Assembly (NCBI RefSeq): GCF_005222755.1
Contig: NZ_STGD01000015.1
Coordinates: forward strand, 1 to 64,000
DNA length: 64,000 nucleotides
Source of the DNA: Roseomonas sp. HF4
GTDB lineage: Bacteria; Pseudomonadota; Alphaproteobacteria; Acetobacterales; Acetobacteraceae
Reading direction: 5' to 3'
The notes under the pieces were generated by a model, which saw only the letters and a list, made by a program, of their open reading frames with translations, was not told the origin of the DNA and made no database searches. Made by a program: the position numbers and the translations under genes. Below are positions 1 to 8,544 of this stretch, one piece after another. Position 1 is the stretch's first letter; every line of letters begins with the position of its first letter.

Positions 1-119
1 CCCGACCAGGCGCCATTCGTCCCTCGGCTACCTCTCGCCCATCGAATTCGAAGCAAGGAAGATGCTCATGAAGGACTGACCACTGCCCGCAGACCGTCCA
101 CAGAACCGGGGCAACTTCA
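1..119 (+). mobile_element. IS3-family insertion sequence, 3' remnant (transposase C-terminus plus right end)
   Basis: Reading from base 2, the frame gives PTRRHSSLGYLSPIEFEARK and then MLMKD before a TGA at 77-79. The segment RRHSSLGYLSPIEFE is the hallmark C-terminus of IS3-family OrfB transposases (DDE, rve domain). After the stop, the sequence up to base 119 ends ...GGGGCAACTTCA, so the other strand starts TGA, as expected of an IS3 terminal inverted repeat. The rest of the element lies outside the window, so it cannot be said whether it is intact. It sits at the edge of the polysaccharide locus, a common place for such elements. Confidence 0.8.
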
Positions 120-327
120 AGTGAACTCGCGCCATGGAACCTGCGGCCCGACGCCACCTGAGCCGCGTCAAGGCCATCACGCCGCAGTCGTCGGCGCACG
201 CTTACCCCTCACGGCGGCTTGCGCATGCGCTCGCCCCGTGAGTTCATCGCTACGCAGTCAGCAACCCACGCCGACTGTCCGGTTTGATGGGGGCAACTCC
301 ATCGCGCCCGTACAGAGGCCCTCTCAC

Positions 328-858
328 ATGCGCTTTAGCCCGACCACACTGCCTGACGTTGTCCTGATCGAGCCGGAACCGCATTACGATGTACGCGGGT
401 CCTTCGCGCGCACCTTCTGCACGAGAGAATTTGCCGCACAGGGGCTCGAGACGTCCTTCGTCCAGCACAGCGTCTCCCATTCACGACTGTGCGGCACGGT
501 CCGCGGCATGCACTTCCAGCGTGCCCCTCATGCCGAGGTGAAGATCGTACGTTGCATCCGCGGCGCCATCAGGGACGTTCTCGTCGACCTGCGACCTGAC
601 TCGCCGACCTTTGGACGTTGGGAGGGCTTCGATCTAACGGCGGATAACGGCCGCTCGCTTTACGTTCCCAAGGGCGTAGCGCACGGCTTTCAGACACTAG
701 AGGCCGAGACGGTCGTCGCCTACCTCATCTCCGAGTTCTACGTACCGGAGGCGTCCTACGGCGTACGGCATGACGATCCGGCATTCGGCATAGAATGGCC
801 GCTTCCGCCGTCCGCCATCTCGGAGAAGGATCGTGACTGGCCTGCCTTCGCTCGCTGA
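328..858 (+). CDS. rfbC: dTDP-4-dehydrorhamnose 3,5-epimerase-like protein (RmlC family)
   Basis: This 176-residue protein has the full RmlC cupin pattern. The GTVRGMHFQ segment carries the catalytic-type His62, VDLRPDSPTFGRW lies at 86-98, VAHGFQTLE at 117-125, and HDDPAFGIEWP is near 148-158. Length matches the family (about 180). The enzyme converts dTDP-4-keto-6-deoxy-glucose to the L-rhamnose or related 4-keto precursor. The upstream in-frame reading to base 121 has no family similarity, so ATG 328 is chosen. No rmlA, B or D gene is in the window, so the final sugar may not be rhamnose. It belongs functionally to the glycosyltransferase cluster that follows. Confidence 0.88.
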   Translation: MRFSPTTLPDVVLIEPEPHYDVRGSFARTFCTREFAAQGLETSFVQHSVSHSRLCGTVRGMHFQRAPHAEVKIVRCIRGAIRDVLVDLRPDSPTFGRWEGFDLTADNGRSLYVPKGVAHGFQTLEAETVVAYLISEFYVPEASYGVRHDDPAFGIEWPLPPSAISEKDRDWPAFAR

Positions 859-864
859 GGTCGT

Positions 865-1848
865 TCAGCGTCGCGGCAACAGCGAGTCGCGGATAACCCG
901 CAAAGCGTGACCCCTCGCATTCGGCATGCGCCAGAGGTGCTCGAGCGGCGGCATCCATCGGCTGCGCGGCGCACGCGAGTAGGCGAAGCGCAGCAGCTCC
1001 ATCGCGGCATTCACGTCGCCCTTCACGAGATGAGAGGCGGCCGCCCACCAAGCTGCGGCGCCAAGCCGGGCGCGGACGATCCGCAGCAAATCAGACGCTT
1101 CCGCCATCGCAGCGCCTTCGTGCGAGAAGAAGCTCACGAATGCGTCCTCGCGGTGGCGCAGGGAGTCGATCCGGCGACGCCAGAAGAGGCACGACATGTT
1201 GGCACCATGCTCACGGCGCAGCCCCTGAACGCATTGGCTTCGCGCGACGCGCCCGAACAGGGCGAGGCGCATCATCATCTCCCAGTCGTCGGTGTAGGGC
1301 AGTTCTGGCCGGTAGTGGCCAGCGCGCTTCTGGATCGGCGTGCGAACGAGGACGGAAGCACAAGCGAGCGATGTGTTAGGGGCGTCGCAGAGAGTACGGA
1401 TGAAGTCGCACCCGCCATCGAAGCGCCAATGCAATTGATGCGGCATCCTGGTGAGGTCGGGCGGTCCAACAGTCTCGTCGAAGATTGCCTCCTCGCCGAT
1501 CGCCATGGCGGCGCCGCGGTCGATCTCCAGGGTCGTGAGCGCGCGATCCAGGGCCGACTCTGTCAGCATATCGTCGGCCGGTATGATCAGCATGTAGTCA
1601 GCCTCGGCCCAGTCGATGCCGGCGTTGAAGGAAGCTTGAGGACCGAGGTTTTTTTCGCGCAGCAGCAGGTGAATTCGTGCGTCCTCGGCGGCGAGCGAGC
1701 GTGCGACCTGCCGGCTGTCGTCATCGGACGCATTGTCGACGATGAGGATCCGCAACCCCTCGATGCCCTGCCCGCGGATGCTGCCGACGCAGTCCCGCAG
1801 GTAGCGACCATAGCGATAATTCGGAATGACAACGTCGACGGTTGGCAC
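865..1848 (-). CDS. Glycosyltransferase family 2
   Basis: A 327-residue GT-A fold enzyme. The N-terminus VDVVIPNYRYGRYL with VDNASDDDS (38-45) is the nucleotide-binding half. IIPADDM (88-94) supplies the acidic metal-binding motif that replaces DxD. The C-terminal third is less conserved. It should transfer a sugar from a nucleotide donor to a lipid-linked intermediate at the inner face of the inner membrane; donor and acceptor cannot be read from sequence. The start is GTG at 1848, preceded by a purine-rich GGAGAGG. It converges with the epimerase gene (6 bases apart) and is divergent from the next glycosyltransferase. Confidence 0.85.
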   Translation of the reverse strand: MPTVDVVIPNYRYGRYLRDCVGSIRGQGIEGLRILIVDNASDDDSRQVARSLAAEDARIHLLLREKNLGPQASFNAGIDWAEADYMLIIPADDMLTESALDRALTTLEIDRGAAMAIGEEAIFDETVGPPDLTRMPHQLHWRFDGGCDFIRTLCDAPNTSLACASVLVRTPIQKRAGHYRPELPYTDDWEMMMRLALFGRVARSQCVQGLRREHGANMSCLFWRRRIDSLRHREDAFVSFFSHEGAAMAEASDLLRIVRARLGAAAWWAAASHLVKGDVNAAMELLRFAYSRAPRSRWMPPLEHLWRMPNARGHALRVIRDSLLPRR

Positions 1849-1991
1849 GGCCCTCTCCGGGATCAGTCAATGCTTCAAGGATGCCGCACCGGGCGCGGAA
1901 ATCCACGGTAAGTCGTGAATCCCCTGAAAGTTTTTCCTATCGTACCGGATGACCTTTCGGCAAAATTGGATCTGAGTGGACAACCGGAACC

Positions 1992-3191
1992 ATGGCGCTC
2001 ATCGCTTTTATCCAATCCTACCCCTACGAGGCGGATTACGGTGGTGACCCCGAATACATTCATAGGCTGGCTCGCCGTCTGAAAAGACGCGGCCATGACT
2101 GTCATTTCCGCGTCACGGACATGACACGCGGCCGTTCGATGCCCTTCTTCCGGAGCCCGTACGCAATCGAGAGCTATTCCTCCTATCGCATGAGGAACGG
2201 GGTTCGAATCGGGCGTGTCGTCGCATGCCTCGATCCACGCTTCTCGCTGCGCGTGCTGGCACGAAAGCTGGGCACTCAGATGGCGGCAACCCAGCCCGGC
2301 GCATCCGAGTTCAGCGAAGTGGAGGTGGCATGGATCCGGAAGGAGTTGCGCGACCTCGGGTTCCAGGTGGCCGTGTTGTGCTTCGGCGCCGTTCGTATGG
2401 CACCGATGCTTCGCGATTCAGGCCCGCGCATCATTGGACTACCATCCATCATACCGGGCCGGACCCTTGGATTGGGACAGGATACCGACGCAATCCCAGA
2501 GTGGTTCCTTGATGCCGCGCGAGCCTGCGACGTCATCGCCGCAAACATCGACGACGATGCGCGCGCGCTGGCCCAGGCCCTGCCCGGCGCGGATGTCGTG
2601 GTCGTCGGCATGGGCTCGACGGCACAGTTTGCCGAACTGGAATTGATGGACGGCGGCCAGCGCCTGCTCTTCGTCGGCAACGACACTCCTTTCAATCGCA
2701 GTGGCATTGCCTGGTTCCTAGCCGAGGCCTGGCCGCGCATCATCGCGGATCTGCCTTCCGCGCGGCTGCGCGTCGTCGGCCGAGTGGTGCAGTCTCTCGG
2801 TCCTGTTCCGAAGGGGGTCGAGGCCGTGGGACCAGTTGGTGATCTCGCCGCCGAGTACAGGAAGGCGCAAGTGGTGGTGGCGCCGCTCATCGAAGGTACA
2901 GCGAGTGTCAAGACCAAGGTCGCTGAAGCGATTTCGTTCGGCCGTGCCATCGTAACCACCCGTGTCGGCGTGGATCCCGCCCACCCGAATCAACTGGACC
3001 TGGCGGGTTTCGTGGCGGATGACGGCAATACCTTTGCGGATCGCGCGATCGAACTGCTTCGCGATCCGGTCCTTCTGGCGGAAAAGTCTCGCGGGGCGCG
3101 CGTCGTGTTCGAGAGGTTTTTCTCGGAGGATGCCGCTTACGGAGCGGTCGAAGAGCGTATCCGGCGCTTCGAAGAGATCCGCAAAAGATAG
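1992..3191 (+). CDS. Glycosyltransferase, GT-B type (GT4-like)
   Basis: A 399-residue protein. Its N-terminal domain shows YGGDPEYIHRLARRLKRRGH, typical of the acceptor domain of GT4 enzymes. The C-terminal domain (from about residue 220, LLFVGNDTPFN) has VVVAPLIEGTASVKTKVAEA, the usual donor-binding EGT...K..E pattern. Its last 55 bases overlap the convergent flippase gene end, so the two genes share coding DNA on opposite strands. Its upstream region carries a T-rich GAAAGTTTTTCC stretch resembling those before other genes of this locus. Substrates are unknown. Confidence 0.82.
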   Translation: MALIAFIQSYPYEADYGGDPEYIHRLARRLKRRGHDCHFRVTDMTRGRSMPFFRSPYAIESYSSYRMRNGVRIGRVVACLDPRFSLRVLARKLGTQMAATQPGASEFSEVEVAWIRKELRDLGFQVAVLCFGAVRMAPMLRDSGPRIIGLPSIIPGRTLGLGQDTDAIPEWFLDAARACDVIAANIDDDARALAQALPGADVVVVGMGSTAQFAELELMDGGQRLLFVGNDTPFNRSGIAWFLAEAWPRIIADLPSARLRVVGRVVQSLGPVPKGVEAVGPVGDLAAEYRKAQVVVAPLIEGTASVKTKVAEAISFGRAIVTTRVGVDPAHPNQLDLAGFVADDGNTFADRAIELLRDPVLLAEKSRGARVVFERFFSEDAAYGAVEERIRRFEEIRKR

Positions 3192-4633
3192 GCCACGAGA
3201 GTGTTCGAGCGTGCTCCGGGCACGCCGGAAAGCGACCCGCGCAGCGGATGAGCCGTGGCAAGGATGGCCAGCAGCCAACCTATCCCGGCTAGTGGCGCGG
3301 CCAGGAGCAATTGAACGACGGGATTCGTGAGTCCGAGGAAGCCGATCTGAGTCAGCAGCAGTGGTCCGATAGATGCTGCCAGTGCCAGGACCATTCCTCG
3401 CCAAGCATGCGCGAGGAGATCCCACGCTGAGAAAGCCACGACCCGGCGAACAAAGAGCATCGAAACGACGCATTGGAAGGGACCGACGATGAGCAGGCTC
3501 CACACCGCCGCTTCGAGACCCCACCCGGCAGCAGCTATGATGAGAGCACCACTCGCGGGATAGATGATCGCCGCCCTGATCAGATTGGCCCGGATCGCGC
3601 CGCAGACCACGAGAACCGGATAGTTGATCTCCGCGGTAAAGAAGAACATCCACGCGACTGCCGCGATGGGTAGAAGATCCGCCACGTCGGTCCACTGGCT
3701 GCCGAAGAGCATCAGGATGATGGGATCCGCCAGGACTGCGAGCAGCGCGAGGGCCGGCCACTGAAAAGCCGCTATATACTCGATAGCGCGCAGATAGGCC
3801 TGACGGAGATTACCGCCTTTCCTCGCCTCGCGCGCGAAGGCTGGCAGGGCGACCGAGATGACGCCGCTCAAGAGCATGCGATCCGGCAACTGGGCAACGG
3901 TCAGCACGCGCTGGAACATGCCGGTCGCGGCGACGTTGAGGATATGGCCCACGGCCAGCAGCGGAAGCGCTTCGAACGTTCGATGGAGGAGGGCAGAACT
4001 TCCATTGTAGGCGCCGAACCGCAAGGGCTCCAGGAGCCCTGCGCCGAGGGGTACGAAGATGCGTAGATCCCGCCGAAGGAAAACCGCCACTACAGACGTC
4101 GTTGATGCTGAAGCGAGCCAAGCCCATCCGAACGCCTCGAATGTCATGCCAAGGGCGACCAACTCCACTATGACGAAGCCGTAGACCATGGCATTCGTGA
4201 TATTCAGGATTGCAACTTTGCCGAATGCCAACTCGCGACGCAGTAGGCCCCCGATAGTCTGGGAGATCGGCTCGATCAGTAGAGCGAGGCAAATCAGATG
4301 CAGATAGAACGTGATTCCTTCCCGATCGTAGATCTGCTCGATCCAATCGGCGGCCCCATAGATTCCACCGACTATCAGCAAGGTGACGAGGACCATGACT
4401 GTGAAGAACGACCTGACGGTGGGGGTGGAGAGCTCCTGGCGTTGGATCAGCCAGGTCTGAGAGGCAAACTCCCGGGCCGCCACAGCGACTGACGTGATCG
4501 CCGCGCCGAGGACCGCGACGCCGAAATCCTCAGGCGCCATGAGGCGAGCAACAACAGCGAGCGAGATGAAGTTGACCGCCATCGAGACGTAGCGGTCGCC
4601 CGTCGTCACCAGCAGCGCGAGCCTCAGTTCCAT
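3137..4633 (-). CDS. Polysaccharide flippase, Wzx/PST family membrane protein
   Basis: A 498-residue, strongly hydrophobic protein with around 12-14 predicted membrane segments. The N-terminus VSMAVNFISLAVVARLMAPE followed by DFG is typical of the Polysacc_synt/WzxC group. It should flip undecaprenyl-linked repeat units from the cytoplasmic to the periplasmic face for polymerisation. Its ATG shares one base with the stop of the pyruvyl transferase gene (TGATG at 4631-4635), so it is the last gene of a translationally coupled operon. The 3' end overlaps the convergent glycosyltransferase by 55 bases. The basic C-terminal tail (SSKRRIRSS) is cytoplasmic by the positive-inside rule. Confidence 0.88.
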   Translation of the reverse strand: MELRLALLVTTGDRYVSMAVNFISLAVVARLMAPEDFGVAVLGAAITSVAVAAREFASQTWLIQRQELSTPTVRSFFTVMVLVTLLIVGGIYGAADWIEQIYDREGITFYLHLICLALLIEPISQTIGGLLRRELAFGKVAILNITNAMVYGFVIVELVALGMTFEAFGWAWLASASTTSVVAVFLRRDLRIFVPLGAGLLEPLRFGAYNGSSALLHRTFEALPLLAVGHILNVAATGMFQRVLTVAQLPDRMLLSGVISVALPAFAREARKGGNLRQAYLRAIEYIAAFQWPALALLAVLADPIILMLFGSQWTDVADLLPIAAVAWMFFFTAEINYPVLVVCGAIRANLIRAAIIYPASGALIIAAAGWGLEAAVWSLLIVGPFQCVVSMLFVRRVVAFSAWDLLAHAWRGMVLALAASIGPLLLTQIGFLGLTNPVVQLLLAAPLAGIGWLLAILATAHPLRGSLSGVPGARSNTLVAYLLRISSKRRIRSSTAP

Positions 4634-5841
4634 CAGTGCGCCTCGGACAGGCGGAGCGCGCTGAACATACGCTTCTCCTGTGAGGCGAGGCGGTCACGAT
4701 AGGCCTCGACGCGCTCGGCTATGCGCAGTGCATGCTCCTCCCGCTCCGCCATCAGTGTCTTCACGCGATCCTCGAGCCAACCAAGCTCGAACCGCTCAAC
4801 GTGAGAGGTGAAGGCCCCGAGGCCCATGTCCTGAAGCAGGACGTCATTCTTGCTGCCATAGCTGAGCGAGATTACCGGCGTGCCAGCCATGAGTGCACAG
4901 ACGACATTGTGAAAGCGCGTCGCAACCGCAACATCAACCCTCGCCATTTGCTCCATGACATCGCCCAGGCTCCGGGCCGGCATATATTCGACGGATGCAA
5001 GCAGGCCGCGCGCCCCCTGCTCCGCAATGGTGGTCCGTAGGGCCTCGACGGCTTCCTCGTCCGCATCCTCACCGATCATCAGTCGAATTCGATAGCCCTG
5101 CTGGAGCATGGCAATCGCGAACCGTGCGAGCTTCCCGATATAGGCTTGGTAGATGCCGCCATCATCGTTGGTCCAACCGCGGTAACGCATGACACCGAGG
5201 CCTAGGACCGGTGCGTTCGCGGGCGGCCATGATGCGCGCTCGGGGATCGGCAGCCCGAATGCAAGATCCGGAAACACGTCATCGGCGGAGACAGGCACGT
5301 GATGCCGTCGAGCAAAGTCCCGGGATGGCTCATCGCGGAAGGTGAGGAAGTGCGCGTAACGTGAGGCTGTGAGCATGAAGAACCGGCTGAGACGGCGATG
5401 AATGGGACCTGCGCCGATGCTGACCATGGCGAAGGGGCATCCCGCTAGGCGTGCCGCCAAAGCCCACTTGAAGATGACGAAGGGCACACCGCGCGGGCGT
5501 TCACCGAAATCGTCGAGGATGCCGGTCCCCGGGATGATCAGCGCATCGAAGCGGCGGAGGATGCGGCGCGCGCGGATGGGGCCCAGCAGCTTGTAGGGAA
5601 TGCGCAATGCTGTCCCGTTCAGCCACCTGAGCACCGGGTTCCGCAGTTCCTTGCGGGTCCATGATATGCCGGGGACGGCAAGACCCGGATCGAGCGCGTC
5701 AGGCGCGGAGCAGACGGCATAGATCCTGGCCTCGGGGTGGTGCCGGCGAATGGCGAGCACCATCGCTTCGAGCGAACCATCGTTGCCGAGGTTGCCGATG
5801 CCGAACTGGCCGAAGAGGGCAATTCTCGGGTTGCTAGTCAT
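4633..5841 (-). CDS. Polysaccharide pyruvyl transferase family protein
   Basis: A 402-residue protein of the PS_pyruv_trans family (CsaB/WcaK-like). The N-terminus ALFGQFGIGNLGNDGSLEAM has the glycine-rich loop typical of these GT-B-like enzymes. The C-terminal VATRFHNVVCALMAGTPVIS motif is diagnostic. These enzymes place pyruvate ketals on sugars of exported polysaccharides, adding negative charge. The start at 5841 is chosen because the family homology begins there and it overlaps the previous stop by 8 bases; a longer reading to 5949 runs into the upstream gene. It is gene four of five in the operon that ends with the flippase. Confidence 0.87.
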   Translation of the reverse strand: MTSNPRIALFGQFGIGNLGNDGSLEAMVLAIRRHHPEARIYAVCSAPDALDPGLAVPGISWTRKELRNPVLRWLNGTALRIPYKLLGPIRARRILRRFDALIIPGTGILDDFGERPRGVPFVIFKWALAARLAGCPFAMVSIGAGPIHRRLSRFFMLTASRYAHFLTFRDEPSRDFARRHHVPVSADDVFPDLAFGLPIPERASWPPANAPVLGLGVMRYRGWTNDDGGIYQAYIGKLARFAIAMLQQGYRIRLMIGEDADEEAVEALRTTIAEQGARGLLASVEYMPARSLGDVMEQMARVDVAVATRFHNVVCALMAGTPVISLSYGSKNDVLLQDMGLGAFTSHVERFELGWLEDRVKTLMAEREEHALRIAERVEAYRDRLASQEKRMFSALRLSEAH

Positions 5842-7180
5842 ACGACCTGATGTCCAAGATCCAATCGGCTGCACCATCGGCATTTGTTCCTGGCAGCTCA
5901 TACCGGCCGCTTGAACGGCCCAACCTAATCGCCGGGCGGTAGGTTCCATTTGCAGGGTCGTACCATCGCGCGGTGTGGCGCCGGCCCTGCAGCCCTTCCA
6001 AGGCCACTCTGAACGGCGTCACTTCCGTGAAGTGCAGCAGTGCCGTCCGACGATCCAACGTCATGGCAGCCGAGATCGGTTCGGCCGACTGCGACGACGC
6101 CTCGGCAAGCATGGCACCTGTCGCCACCGGCACGAGTTGTGCCCAGGAGACCTCGGCAAAGAACTTCAGCAAGTGCTCCATGCTGCGGCTGCCTCGGCCG
6201 TCCAGCGCCTGCCGCCAAGTGACCGGTGCTGGACGGGCATGGGGCGTGCCGAAATGCCAGATCGGATTGTTGCCGAAGACCTGGCCGCACGCGCCACCGA
6301 GCACGGCCTGGTATGCCTGGGTACGCAGCCTATCCGCACGAACCCCATGCTCATTTTCATAGGCGCTCTCGATGAGCAGGAAGGGCCGGCGAGGTCGTCG
6401 GTTTTCCGCCCGTAGCGCCGCAGTATGCACGGGCCGGTAGGTGTACAGCGTATCGAGATCGAGCCAGGGAAGCCCGCCCCAGAACAAGGCCGCGTCGGTT
6501 TCCGGTGCGCCATGCGCCGTATGAAGGGCGTTCGGCGCGTGCTTGCGAATGCCCTCGACGACCGCCTCGACGAGGGATCGCCTCGGCGGGTTGTAGTCGC
6601 CTCCATGGACCCAGATGATGTTGTCCATGCCGCCGTAGCGCCGGCCGATGAACTCGCCATAACGAAGCAGGCGATCTTCGCCCGCGGTCACCATCGCCTG
6701 GTACCAGCCTTCGTCGTTCCCACCGTAGCCGAGATAGGCCGGCGCGAGCAGCACAAGGAAGCCTAGTGCCCTCGCGCGGAGCAGCACCCGGTCCACATGC
6801 GCAAAGTAGGCGTCATTCGGTGCGGCGAAGTCTCCCGACCTGAGAAATGGTGCATCCCCATAGGCGTTGAGAGGTGCTCGGGAAGCGAACTTGTGCTCGA
6901 TGAGGTTCACAAGGAGAGTGTTGAACCGCTGTTCACTTCGGCGCTGAAGGTAGAACTCCGCATCCTCGAAGCGCAGCTGGGCAAGCAAAGACCAGGCCGT
7001 GTCGCCGTGCACGAGAAAGGGCCATCCTGCCGAATCAACAAGGCGACGCCGATCGGGCGCAATGCGCAGGGGAAATATGCGCGCCTGTGCCGAAGGACGT
7101 CGAGGCAGGACGGCAAAGGCGGAACCAGCGCCGAGGAGGATCCGTCGGGGGAGCGGGGAGCCGCCTTTCAAGCTGATCAT
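5834..7180 (-). CDS. Apiosidase-like glycoside hydrolase (DUF4038 family)
   Basis: A 448-residue protein with a Tat-like or Sec N-terminus (PRRILLGAGSAFAV) suggesting export. The body matches the apiosidase-like TIM-barrel family (DUF4038, related to GH140). Examples are FLVHGDTAWSLLAQL near 55, RFNTLLVNLIEHKF, NIIWVHGGDYNPP near 210 and FLLIESAYENEHG near 270, where acidic residues of the barrel active site sit. The C-terminus resembles the small collagen-binding-like domain usual in these proteins. In a biosynthetic operon it may trim or edit the polysaccharide rather than digest plant pectin; that role is inference. The ATG overlaps the upstream stop (ATGA, 7177-7180). Confidence 0.8.
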   Translation of the reverse strand: MISLKGGSPLPRRILLGAGSAFAVLPRRPSAQARIFPLRIAPDRRRLVDSAGWPFLVHGDTAWSLLAQLRFEDAEFYLQRRSEQRFNTLLVNLIEHKFASRAPLNAYGDAPFLRSGDFAAPNDAYFAHVDRVLLRARALGFLVLLAPAYLGYGGNDEGWYQAMVTAGEDRLLRYGEFIGRRYGGMDNIIWVHGGDYNPPRRSLVEAVVEGIRKHAPNALHTAHGAPETDAALFWGGLPWLDLDTLYTYRPVHTAALRAENRRPRRPFLLIESAYENEHGVRADRLRTQAYQAVLGGACGQVFGNNPIWHFGTPHARPAPVTWRQALDGRGSRSMEHLLKFFAEVSWAQLVPVATGAMLAEASSQSAEPISAAMTLDRRTALLHFTEVTPFRVALEGLQGRRHTARWYDPANGTYRPAIRLGRSSGRYELPGTNADGAADWILDIRSYD

Positions 7181-8544
7181 CCCGCGACCGACACGGGACG
7201 GGCCGTGTTGTAACGCCGATAGACGATATCCGACGGGCGACCGACCAGGAACCGCTCGACGCCGCTCTCCATGGCCATGCGGTAGACGTTGAGGGCGCCG
7301 TCCAGGGCGTCGACTGTCCGCGCGATGTCTTCGTCCTGGTGCGCATAGCTTACAACCAGGGAGGGCATCAGGACGCCGCGGCGGATCGTCTCCTGCAGCA
7401 GGAGCGAGCGGAACGCCTGCGACGGTTTTCCCTCCACATCCAGCGTCGCATAGGCCAGGCAGCAGTTCCGTCCAACAATACGGACATGCTCCTGCAGACC
7501 ATGTCGCTGGATTGCCTGCTCCGCCTGAGTGCGCAGCGAGGCCCCTTGCCGGTGCAGGTGCTCTATGACCGGCTCGCGGCGATAGATTTGCATGTTCGCA
7601 ATGCCGGCCGCCATGGCGTGGGTCTCGGCGCCATGGGTCGTGGAGAGCAGGAAGACGCGCGGCCGTTCCGTCTGCTCCAGGCCGCCGAGGCTCATGATCT
7701 CACGCTTGCCGGCGAGGGCCGAGAGTGAGAAGCCGTTGGCGAGCGCCTTGCCGAAGGTGCTGAGGTCCGGATCCACGCCGTAGAGCCGCTGCGCGCCGTT
7801 CACGTGCCAACGGAAGCCCGTGATCATCTCGTCAAGGATGAGCAGCGTTCCGTTCTCGGTGCAGAGCCGTCGCACCTCGTGCAGGAAGCCGCTGACCGGC
7901 TCCTCCCCGCGGGAAGGTTCGAGGATCAGGGCGGCTATTTGCCGCGGATGCTCCGCGAACAGACTGCGCACGCTGCCAATGTCGTTGTAGCGGAAGCAAA
8001 GCGTCAGGCGCTTCACCGTCTCGGGGATGCCGGCATCGACCGGTGTCGTGCCCATGAACCAGTCGTCGGTGGAGAAGAAAGGATGATCGCTACAGATCGC
8101 GATCAGATCCCGCCCCGTCCAGGCGCGCGCCAAGCGCATCGCGGCCGAGGTCGCGTCGGACCCGTCCTTGCAGAACTTCACCATCTCCGCCGTGCCGATC
8201 AGGTCCAGGAACTGCTCGGCGCATTCCACCTCGATCGCCGCCGGGCGCGTGAAGTTCGCGCCATGCGTCATGGCCTCGCGCGCTGCGGCGACCACCTCAG
8301 GCCACGCGTGCCCGAGGCCGACCGCGCGATTGCCCATGCCGAACTCGATGTACTCGTTGCCGTCGACGTCCCAGACGCGGCATCCCGACCCGCGTGCGAT
8401 GAAGCCGGGCGAAAGGACCGGATACTGGTCATCCCCCTTCGCATAAGTATGGCAGCCGCCGGGGATCAGGTGATGCGCCACGCTGCGGAGACGCTCGGAG
8501 GTTGCGAAGCCGCGATGCTGGATGCCCATCCTGCCCACCGTCAT
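7177..8544 (-). CDS. Class III aminotransferase, glutamate-1-semialdehyde 2,1-aminomutase-like
   Basis: A 455-residue PLP enzyme. GGCHTYAKGDDQYP and VWDVDGNEYIEFGMGNRAV are the HemL-type N-terminus; LLILDEMITGFR holds the cofactor Asp and FGKALANGFSLSALAG the Schiff-base Lys. HemL proper makes tetrapyrrole precursors, but this copy sits in a polysaccharide operon. It more likely aminates or isomerises a sugar or a decoration, as do HemL-like proteins of surface-glycan clusters. The start at 8544 is picked because ATGA overlaps the stop of the preceding gene (8541-8544); a longer frame to 8589 would lie inside that gene. Confidence 0.82.
   Translation of the reverse strand: MTVGRMGIQHRGFATSERLRSVAHHLIPGGCHTYAKGDDQYPVLSPGFIARGSGCRVWDVDGNEYIEFGMGNRAVGLGHAWPEVVAAAREAMTHGANFTRPAAIEVECAEQFLDLIGTAEMVKFCKDGSDATSAAMRLARAWTGRDLIAICSDHPFFSTDDWFMGTTPVDAGIPETVKRLTLCFRYNDIGSVRSLFAEHPRQIAALILEPSRGEEPVSGFLHEVRRLCTENGTLLILDEMITGFRWHVNGAQRLYGVDPDLSTFGKALANGFSLSALAGKREIMSLGGLEQTERPRVFLLSTTHGAETHAMAAGIANMQIYRREPVIEHLHRQGASLRTQAEQAIQRHGLQEHVRIVGRNCCLAYATLDVEGKPSQAFRSLLLQETIRRGVLMPSLVVSYAHQDEDIARTVDALDGALNVYRMAMESGVERFLVGRPSDIVYRRYNTARPVSVAG

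Noticed and set aside
7177-8544. Calling the PLP enzyme hemL of tetrapyrrole synthesis
   Set aside because: The sequence is only HemL-like around the Lys motif and it lies in a glycan operon; alphaproteobacteria normally use the ALA synthase route.
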